Positions 8,124 through 13,456 of a stretch of 13,456 bases of DNA are shown piece by piece. The notes below the pieces were generated by a model that worked only from the letters and a program-made list of their open reading frames with translations, did no database searches and was not told the origin of the DNA. Each line of letters begins with the position of its first letter. Position 1 is the first letter of the stretch. The position numbers and the translations under genes are program-made. The DNA is from Ectocarpus siliculosus (taxonomy: Eukaryota; Sar; Phaeophyceae; Ectocarpales; Ectocarpaceae). The stretch covers positions 1-13,456 of the forward strand of contig FN649015.1 of the NCBI GenBank assembly GCA_000310025.1, read 5' to 3'.

Positions 8124-8192
8124 GTTGTGTTGCAGCTGAAGGTCGACGCGGGAATGAGAGGAGAGGATGTCGAAAGTGAGAATGACCGCGGG

Positions 8193-8337
8193 ATGTGCAC
8201 TCTTTCATTCACTCTGCATTGTTGACTAACTTCTGACTAACTTCTGACTAACTTCTGACTAACTTCCAGCAGATATTCTAACTTCTGACACACCTCCAGC
8301 AGTTATCCCATGAAATGTGCACTCTTTCATTCACTCT
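8193..8337. repeat. Direct repeats upstream of HNH-like gene
   Basis: ATGTGCACTCTTTCATTCAC plus CT occurs at 8193-8215 and again at 8315-8337, an offset of 122. Both copies are followed by a TCTGACTAA(A)C-type sequence. The repeats lie 5' of the minus-strand gene starting at 8123 and 5' of the TATA-like box at 8456 on the plus strand, so they could be part of a divergent regulatory region. Confidence 0.75.
8224..8267 (+). repeat. Four tandem 11-bp units GACTAACTTCT
   Basis: Four head-to-tail copies of GACTAACTTCT, the last ending TTCC. Looser copies follow (TTCTAACTTCTGAC, TCTGACTAAACTTCC, TTCTAACTTCCGAC) down to about 8405. Related words, such as TATTCTAACTTCTCC at 5390-5404 and the insertion at 6093-6138, occur elsewhere in the window. 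Confidence 0.85.
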
Positions 8338-8455
8338 TCATAGATTATCTTCTGACTAAACTTCCAACAATTATTCTAACTTCCGACTATTTATTGTAGC
8401 TTCCACCAATTATTATTCCATGAAACGGTGTGATATCACGAAAAGTTGATCTCTG

Positions 8456-8463
8456 TATTTATA
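8456..8463 (+). promoter_or_regulatory. TATA-like box
   Basis: TATTTATA lies just downstream of the repeat cluster and the GTGATATCAC palindrome, and upstream of CAA/CAG-rich sequence. It would start transcription rightward at around 8485-8495. The only evidence is the motif and its position. Confidence 0.3.
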
Positions 8464-8485
8464 CATACGATGTAGCGCAGTCTAC

Positions 8486-8930
8486 AGCAGCACCTTCAAT
8501 ACAACAACAGCAGTACAACAACAGCAGCAGTGTTCACAGTATTACAGAAGAAATATGCCTCCAACCTTGCAGCACTTGCAGCAATTGATGATTCCGTGAG
8601 ATTTGTGGCGTACCACAACAACAACGATCAATCTACATTTGTCAAATCTTCCTTGCTACATACAGCTGCAGAATATTAGGAACAATTAAAACACACGCAG
8701 AAAGTTGCAGAAATGTGCAACTTGGAGGGTGTGTGTGGCATATACGTACAGTACGTAACCATCCGTGCGGTGACAATACACGATGCACATACTCCAGTTC
8801 GCGTTGCTTCCGCTAGAGAAGGCGACAGGATGCATGCATGGCATGCACTACTGCTGTACCTACAACGCATACCATATAGTACGGACAGTCTGTCGATATC
8901 TATCTACAGATGAGACCATGCGGCAATAAA
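8486..8930 (+). other. Possible small transcription unit
   Basis: After the TATA-like box come two copies of TACAACAACAGCAG (8498-8530 region), typical of an untranslated leader or a Gln-rich coding start. ATG at 8555 gives MPPTLQHLQQLMIP before a stop at 8597-8599, and GTGAGA at 8595 could be a splice donor. Acceptor-like GCAG motifs lie near 8670-8710, followed by an open frame of 66 codons at 8713-8913 with no recognised domain. AATAAA is at 8925-8930, 20 bases before the transposon. A non-coding or short spliced transcript is possible; coding potential is weak. Confidence 0.25.
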
Positions 8931-8949
8931 AGGTCTGTGCTAAGTACTA

Positions 8950-8976
8950 CAGTCGAGGGACCCTTTTAGTGCCGGT
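8950..8976 (+). repeat. Left terminal inverted repeat, 27 bp
   Basis: Starts CAGTCGAGGGACCC and ends AGTGCCGGT. It matches the reverse complement of 12767-12793 at all 27 positions and is preceded by TA. Confidence 0.97.
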
Positions 8977-9115
8977 TGAATAGTGCCAGATGCCCGGTAT
9001 AGTGCCGGTAAAATCTCTGCACACAGGCGGAGCTCTCAATAGTGCCAGACCGGCACTAATGAAAGCATGCCCGATATAGTGCCGGTTCGGCACTGCTGTC
9101 ACCCCCAATAGTGCC
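8968..9115. repeat. Left subterminal cluster of AGTGCC sites
   Basis: AGTGCC occurs on the plus strand at 8968, 8982, 9001, 9041, 9078 and 9110, and inverted (GGCACT) at 9052 and 9089. Most are preceded by T or AT and followed by GG. Two pairs form palindromes, such as AGTGCCAGACCGGCACT at 9041-9057. Clustered sites at transposon ends commonly bind transposase; that role is inferred here. Confidence 0.88.
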
Positions 9116-9236
9116 GGTACTCCGCACGCGCGAAACAAACACACGCACAACCCAGGGCAGAAAACATAGACTCCACACACAGAAATAGGGTACACGTGCT
9201 GCTGCAGACCCGAACAGCTCTACACAGGGGCGTACC

Positions 9237-9723
9237 ATGCCCTGTGCGGAAGGTGAACTGTGCCAACTACAGGACACCACGCCGCAAGACCCTCATGGTC
9301 ACGGCTGCCAGGGAGGATGTGGCGGGCGACTGCACGGCATTTGCGGCAGTGTGGTTGATGTAGGCAACGAGAATCACCGCATCTGCAGCGCGTGCGTCGC
9401 CAAAGCCGGCAAGCGCAAAGTGTCAGCAGCAGACAGCACTAGGAAGGCACAATCTAAACGCCCGAAGGCCACGAATGGGGGGAGTAACAAGTCTCAGCCT
9501 CGTGCGCGGCCAGATTTCAGCGCCAAGTGTGAGATGCTGAAGCTGATGGATCAGAAGGTGACTCATGAGCAGATAGATAGCAGATCGCTTCAAGTGCTCG
9601 GAACGGTTGGTCCGGGATGTGAAGAAGAACAGGAAGAAGTACGAGACCGAGGCTCCTGCAGGACGCGGAGGAAGCAAGAAAAACGTGCGCACAGGCAAGA
9701 ATCCGGAGCTGCGCTACTCTGCT
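9237..9723 (+). CDS. Transposase exon 1: Cys/His cluster and first HTH
   Basis: Residues 1-54 hold C3, C9, H22, C24, C28, H33, C36, C50 and C53, a RING/PHD-like spacing (H-x-C-x3-CGGRLHGIC, then ICSAC). A Lys/Arg-rich linker, probably a nuclear localisation signal, follows (KRKVSAADSTRKAQSKRPK). The HTH begins at KCEMLKLMDQKVTHEQI. At that point GATA is duplicated within 9571-9580. The original frame runs on as an unrelated 50-residue tail, while the +1 frame reads ADRFKCSERLVRDVKKNRKK, the expected recognition helix. The exon ends in phase 0 after NPELRYSA. It is listed as coding although the copy is broken. Confidence 0.82.
9571..9580 (+). other. 4-bp tandem duplication causing frameshift
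   Basis: AGATAGATAG here, against an inferred AGATAG. Removing one GATA joins HEQI to ADRF in one frame. The break falls inside the first HTH, so the shifted product would lack the second HTH and the catalytic domain. Confidence 0.85.
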
Positions 9724-10306
9724 GTTGTTTTTAAAAAAATACGCGTAGTTCCCGCGCCTTCTTTGCCTTTTTTTTTTGCCGGGCCTTGTTTGCAAAGAGT
9801 TTTCTTTTTTCCAAGGACCTTTTTCTGTAGCCTTGTTCGTCTATCTGATGTTCTTGTTCTTTTTTCTTCTTCTCTTGTCAAGTTGTTCCCTGTTCTCTGT
9901 TCCCTTTCCCCATTTTTCTTCTATTTCTCGACTGTTACAGTACTTGTTGAGCTTGTTCCCTCTCGTCGTTCGTTTGTGTCTTTTTTTGTGTTACCTTTTT
10001 TTCAAATTTCTTCCTTGTTTTATCGTTCGTGCGCTGCTGCGCCAGCATATAAACTGCGAACCAAAAATGTGTAATTGTATTGTACTGTACTGGTACATTA
10101 CATCGCACGCACACCTATTCTTTCAAACGAGTTACAATACATAAATACACATGCGGATGCAGCGGCGAGCTTCTGTGGTTTTTCAAATGCCCGGAAATGT
10201 TTCCTTCCCACTACGATGCACTGTGCAACGAGGCTTAATGTTCAAAACTAATCGTGCTATCTTTTGTACCCTCTTTATTGTTTACTCCTCGTTTGGCGGT
10301 CAATAG
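9724..10306 (+). other. Transposase intron 1, 583 nt, T-rich
   Basis: The donor is GCT|GTTGTT and the acceptor TCAATAG|GTGGAC, phase 0 on both sides, so NPELRYSA joins VDAIALDLLEKAR as in pogo family proteins. The stretch 9730-10030 is strongly T-rich with few ORF-like features, and ACTAAT at 10247-10252 is a fair branch-site match 54 nt before the acceptor. The donor is weaker than consensus, so an exact shift of a few codons is possible. Confidence 0.7.
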
Positions 10307-11280
10307 GTGGACGCCATAGCTCTTGACCTACTAGAGAAAGCCCGGAAGACCAAGATGCCCGTCACGCGCGATGTCCTTCGAAGCTTCGGCCGTGCCGCCA
10401 GGGCAACCCTGCTGGCTGATCCAGCAGCTTCTAAGGAAGTGAAGGCGAGGGTCGAGGATTTCAAGGCCGGCGAAAGGTGGGCCAGGAACTTCGTGAAGCG
10501 CAACAGCATCGACAGCGTGAGACTTCATGGCGAGGCTGGTAGCGTCAACAAGGAGGCCATCAAGGAAGCCATGGAGGAACTCAAGGCCCTTTGCGCAAAG
10601 TACCCGGCTAGGCTCATCTTTAACGTCGACGAGACAGGCCTCCAGTGGAAGCTCATGCCCAGGCGCACGTACCTCTCCAACTTGGAGGATCGGAAGACGG
10701 CGCGGGGCTCCAAGGGCATGTTCTTCAAGGATCGACTGTCTGCCATCATGTGCGCCAATGCCGACGGCACTGCGAAGGTTGACATGTCCATCATCGGGAA
10801 GGCAAAGGGTCCCCGCTGCTTCAACGACACGCCTTCACCTCTCAAGTACTTCTCGCAGGCCAACGCCTGGTCCGACACCGCGACTTTCCGCAAGTGGTGG
10901 TGTGAGGTCTTCCTCCCGTTCGTTCGGCGCTTCACTCACGAACCTGTGCTGCTTCTCATGGACGGCTGTGCTTCTCACGGTGATCTAGTGGATGATCGGG
11001 GGCAAGTTACCATCAAGTTCTACCCTCCAAACTGCACCTCCGTACACCAGCCTATGGATCTGGGGATCATCGCCAAGACGAAGTGCAACTACAGGAAGGA
11101 GCTGCTCGATGTGAAGACATCGACCATGTTGGTGGCTGACACCCTTCGTGCCGAGGCCAAAGCTCGCAAAATGAAGGCCGGGACAATGGGGCTGGCGCAA
11201 GGGCACCAACCTCACGTGCGGGATGCCGCTGAACTTCTCCAGAAAGCATGGGCCAGCGTCACCGCCCAGGACATCGCCAG
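10307..11280 (+). CDS. Transposase exon 2: Tc5-type HTH and DDD core
   Basis: Counting from the first codon of this exon, residues ~1-80 form the second DNA-binding HTH (LLEKARKTKMPVTRDVL, then WARNFVKRNSI and LHGEAGSVN; the W-x2-NF-x2-R pattern is that of HTH_Tnp_Tc5). The catalytic triad is visible as NVDETG (D108, codon 10628), LLLMDGCASH (D219, codon 10961) and YPPNCTSVHQPMDLG (D251, codon 11057). There are 31 residues between the second and third Asp, within the range of pogo-type DD(29-36)D enzymes. Further family marks are KDRLSAIMCANADG and the AWASVTAQDIARC end (AW-x2-V-T-x3-I-x-x-C). The exon starts with GTG, not ATG, in agreement with a splice acceptor. It ends in phase 2 at AG|GTGCGG. 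Confidence 0.93.
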
Positions 11281-11569
11281 GTGCGGTTTGAGCATGTGCA
11301 ATCGCTGTTTAAAATGTAAACTGTTCAACTCGCGCCTTGGTGCACATAGCTTTGGTGGTACAAAGGTAACGTGGGTAAGGTTGTACGGATAGATTATATT
11401 GTTTTCGACTGAGTTTTCCAACATCCGAATACATATCTTCTTTGCTCTTCGCAAAAACTTGAGTCCTCCCCCGCCTATGAGTCTTTGATCGTCCCTGGGT
11501 TCATCTAACATCCGCTTGTTGTCCACCCACAAACGTATGCATGACATTTTCTGCGCTACCTGGGATCAG
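11281..11569 (+). other. Transposase intron 2, 289 nt
   Basis: The donor is GCCAG|GTGCGG and the acceptor GGGATCAG|GTGC. Joining gives DIARCFVKAETLP in one frame, where pogo relatives have C-W/F-x-KA. CTAAC at 11505-11509 is a good branch-site candidate 60 nt before the acceptor. Read through, the intron yields a 37-residue non-homologous tail and a stop, which argues that it must be spliced. Confidence 0.88.
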
Positions 11570-12215
11570 GTGCTTTGTCAAAGCCGAGACTCTTCCGGAC
11601 GAGATGGCCGCTGAGCTCACCAAGCAACACGGAAAGTCCCAGTTCCACGTCGCCGAGCCTACCTTGAAGGCTCTCACGGAGACTCTCAACACGTTGAGCA
11701 CGAGCGTGCACGAGGCGCACAAGCAGGGTACCAAAATCGAGGACGCGGACATCGCCGAACGCATCGCCGAACTCCGCATCGAACCCGGAAAGCCGCTCCT
11801 GGAGGAAGCGGTGAACGCGATTCAAGGGTGGGCTACCATCGAGGACGACGATGAAGTGGGTGAGGCTCTTAGAGAGGATACGGTGGAAGACATGACGGCA
11901 CAGCTGGCTGGGACTCGAGTGTCTACCGGCCGCGAGGAGGAGGACGAGGAGGAGGACAGCGGCGATGACAACACGGGGCTCGCGCGCCGTGTCCCACCGG
12001 CTTATGGTGAACTGTCGTCTCACTTCGGCGTCCTGGAAGCGGCAGCAGAGGAGAGCGGCAATGGAGACGCGGCGCTCTGCGAAAGCGAAGATGGCGATGA
12101 TGGCGATGATTGCAGCGCATTCCAAGAGGCGGGTGCGCCCGGCAGACATGAGGGAGTTTGTTGCTACGGAGTAAGGGCGGGGAACAGCTGTGGCACTAAA
12201 AAAACGGTTGTTTGA
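11570..12215 (+). CDS. Transposase exon 3: C-terminal region
   Basis: Begins CFVKAETLPDEMAAEL, the pogo C-terminal signature, then helices rich in Ala, Glu and Lys (about 11600-11860) and a highly acidic stretch (EEEDEEEDSGDDN, 11935-11970). The frame stops at 12213-12215, reading into the first unit of a tandem duplication. The +1 frame near 12110 instead gives AHSKRRVRPADMREFVATE and TAA at 12172-12174, just before the duplication. That basic ending is more protein-like, so a second 1-nt shift around 12070-12125 is possible but unproven. The long minus-strand frame across this exon (11556-12572) is an antisense shadow. Confidence 0.8.
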
Positions 12216-12454
12216 TTTTTGCGGTGCGCTGCCCGTCGTGCATGTCATTTTTTTTTTCTTGCAACATGGAAGCGGGTGCGCTAGGCAAAAAGGAGAGAAT
12301 TTGTCCCGACGTACAGTAGTGAGGGCAGGGGTTACAGCTGTGGTAACGGTTGTTTGATTTTTTGCGGTGCGCTGCCTGTCGTGCTTGTCGGTTTTTTTTT
12401 CTTGCAACATCGAAGCGGGTGCGCCAGGCAAACAGGAGAGAATTTGTCCCGACG
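12170..12454. repeat. Two-copy tandem duplication in transposon 3' region
   Basis: 12170-12313 and 12318-12454 (offset ~148) share ACAGCTGTGG, ACGGTTGTTTGATTTTT, GCGGTGCGCTGCC-GTCGTGC, a T run, CTTGCAACAT-GAAGCGGGTG, and AGGAGAGAATTTGTCCCGAC. The copies differ at scattered bases, so the duplication is not new. The first copy starts at or within the TAA that may be the original stop. Confidence 0.9.
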
Positions 12455-12657
12455 ACAGTCCACAAATAAGCAAATAAGTGAGGTGCAGAAGAAAATGAAG
12501 AACCAAAGAGCGCCCCAAGACAACAAAAAGAAAACTCAACTCTGCCCACGCCCATGCTGGAACTTCACTCAACAGTACAGTAATAGTGTCGATCCATTTC
12601 GTTCTTTGTTGGCCCCGTAAGCGTGGGCGCTACACCATAAATCGAACACAACCTCAT
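12455..12657. other. Transposon 3' untranslated stretch
   Basis: A-rich (AACAAAAAGAAAA) and without open frame of note. AAATAAGCAAATAAG near 12464-12478 could serve as a loose polyadenylation signal; no strict AATAAA was seen. Confidence 0.35.
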
Positions 12658-12775
12658 TAGTACCGGCACTAATGAGGGATTGGCCAGCCCTCAATAGTGC
12701 CGTTTTGGCACTATTCGCAATAGTGCCGGGTGCCCGATTTAGTGCCGGTGAACGCTCTGTGCACGTACCGGCACT
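12658..12775. repeat. Right subterminal cluster of AGTGCC sites
   Basis: GGCACT at 12665, 12707 and 12770, and AGTGCC at 12696, 12722 and 12741. The block around 12718-12763 is similar to 8979-9024 in the same orientation, whereas the outermost 27 bp are inverted. Confidence 0.88.
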
Positions 12776-12793
12776 AAAAGGGTCCCTCGACTG
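12767..12793 (-). repeat. Right terminal inverted repeat, 27 bp
   Basis: Begins ACCGGCACT and ends GGGTCCCTCGACTG, followed by TA. It is the perfect inverse of the left end. Confidence 0.97.
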
Positions 12794-12795
12794 TA

Positions 12796-13456
12796 TGTAG
12801 ATAAGTCGATATATATATCTGTTTTTGCTTCACAGCAGGACAACTTCAGGTTGACATTTTTGTTTGACCCCACCGGAGGCCGGTGGATCTTTACGAAGTC
12901 CATGTTCCGTTTTATTTTTTTTAACGATTTTACCCCGGAGACGCAGGAAAGGATAAAATGAATGGCAACATGTACCACTTCGTGACGTCACATAGATAGG
13001 ATGACAAAAGAAAAGTTGGAAAAGAAGAATACGGTAAGACCCATGTTTATGGTCGCCAAATCTTTGAAAAAAATCTTCAAATGTTGTCAAACATTTGCGT
13101 GTGAATATCTGCCAGAGCAACATGTGGAAGGTTGTGTTGTACAACCTGGTGTTTTGGCAGAACGGTTAGAAAGATCAAAGGGGGCACCGTAGGTAAGAGA
13201 TAATTGATAGATAGGTAGGCATGTGTACCGGAAAGAAAAGAAAAGAAAGAGATGCACCTTGCCCACAACAGAAGAAACATCTGAACGAAAGAGCAAGACA
13301 ACAAACAAACAAGAGGAGGAGGAGTAGAAGAGATACAGAGGAGGAAGAAGAAGGAAGCGAGCGTACGGAAGGGAGGAGACAGACAAAGAAAGAGAGCAAG
13401 AGCATCGTCGGTTCATCGGTCGGAAGACCCGGCGCTTGAGCGCGGGGGCCGGGATC
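12796..13456. other. Right flank without recognisable gene
   Basis: Minus-strand frames here are Ser/Leu/Phe-rich and are the complement of a purine-rich tract, so they are not accepted. Two small perfect hairpins are visible: CAAATGTT/AACATTTG at 13078-13097 and AGGTTGT/ACAACCT at 13129-13147. GGTAAGAG at 13192 resembles a splice donor. The window ends in a GC-rich stretch. Confidence 0.5.
13228..13404 (+). repeat. Purine-rich low-complexity tract
   Basis: GAAAGAAAAGAAAAG, AGGAGGAGGAG and AGGAAGAAGAAGG runs, with few pyrimidines over about 175 bases. This is low complexity and could form triplex or non-B DNA. Confidence 0.75.

Larger units (their letters stand above)
9237..12215 (+). pseudogene. 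Pogo-like transposase gene, three exons, frameshifted
   Basis: Overall model: exon 1 at 9237-9723, intron at 9724-10306, exon 2 at 10307-11280, intron at 11281-11569, exon 3 at 11570-12215. Without the 4-bp duplication at 9571-9580 the product would be about 700 residues, somewhat long for pogo/Tigger transposases. The order is: N-terminal Cys/His cluster, first HTH, second (Tc5/CENP-B-type) HTH, DDD nuclease (DDE superfamily endonuclease family, pfam03184-like), coiled/acidic C-terminus. The protein would bind the AGTGCC-bearing ends, cut them and insert into TA. It is the only gene of the element. The start ATG follows TACC and is the first ATG of the frame. The GATA duplication is the one certain break; a possible second shift near the 3' end is noted under exon 3. 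Confidence 0.9.
8950..12793 (+). mobile_element. Pogo/Tigger-like DNA transposon, 3844 bp
   Basis: Both ends start with CAGTCGAGGGACCC in inverted orientation, with 27 identical terminal bases, and both are flanked by the dinucleotide TA (8948-8949 and 12794-12795). This is the usual target duplication of Tc1/mariner-pogo elements; CAGT-type ends are typical of pogo. Inside lies one spliced gene, in plus orientation, for a DDD transposase. The terminal repeats show no mismatch, suggesting fairly recent insertion. The coding region is broken by a 4-bp duplication, so this copy is probably non-autonomous but could be moved in trans. The 3' part carries a two-copy duplication. Confidence 0.95.

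Noticed and set aside
9776-10144. 122-codon Phe/Leu/Ser-rich frame that looks like a membrane protein
   Set aside because: Translation of the T-rich intron; low complexity and flanked by splice sites.
10307-10309. GTG as translation start of the DDD protein
   Set aside because: It is the first codon after an AG acceptor; the upstream exon supplies the start and the first HTH.
11556-12572. 338-codon minus frame, the longest on that strand
   Set aside because: Antisense of transposase exon 3 plus the tandem duplication; the plus strand has a clear family match and splice sites.
8880-12825. GTCGATAT-like words on both sides of the transposon as a longer target duplication
   Set aside because: The similarity is partial and AT-rich, and the TA dinucleotide fits the family.

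Overview
This looks like nuclear DNA of a eukaryote. It has GT-AG introns with pyrimidine-rich 3' ends, a higher-order satellite array, a pogo-like DNA transposon with TA target duplications, a decayed Helitron Rep fragment and a spliced HNH-like gene. There are no bacterial operons or ribosome binding sites. A GC-balanced genome with C/G-ending codons in exons, short introns and this mix of repeats would suit a stramenopile alga, but that placement is only an inference. No rRNA, tRNA or CRISPR array was seen.

Layout. (1) 1-3904 is a tandem satellite array of about 32 monomers of ~122 bp. The first 2442 bases form a higher-order repeat: four monomer types (A-B-C-D) make ~491 bp, and two alternating versions of that tetramer make a 982-bp dimer. 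From 2443 on, the monomers are irregular, divergent and partly hybrid. The array ends beside a GC-rich hairpin. (2) 3950-5888 holds no convincing gene, only low-complexity tracts and old duplications. (3) 5889-6798 (minus strand) is a broken Helitron Rep/helicase N-terminal fragment, interrupted by a 46-nt insertion related to the repeats at 8224-8441. (4) 6932-8123 (minus) is an HNH-type endonuclease-like gene whose frames join cleanly across at least one intron, plus a separate coding-like segment with an in-frame TGA. (5) 8163-8930 holds direct repeats, a TATA-like box, CAA/CAG-rich sequence and an AATAAA signal, perhaps a small transcription unit. (6) 8950-12793 is a complete-ended pogo/Tigger-like transposon of 3844 bp: 27-bp terminal inverted repeats, TA on both sides, 14 copies of an AGTGCC core near the ends, and a three-exon transposase. 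(7) 12796-13456 holds no recognised gene, only hairpins and a purine-rich tract.

The transposase model is the best supported result. It runs from an N-terminal Cys/His cluster through a first HTH, a Tc5/CENP-B-type HTH and a DDD catalytic core to an acidic C-terminus. A 4-bp tandem duplication (GATA) inside the first HTH breaks the frame, so this copy is probably not autonomous, although its ends look intact. The region as a whole reads as a repeat-rich, probably heterochromatic segment next to a satellite block.
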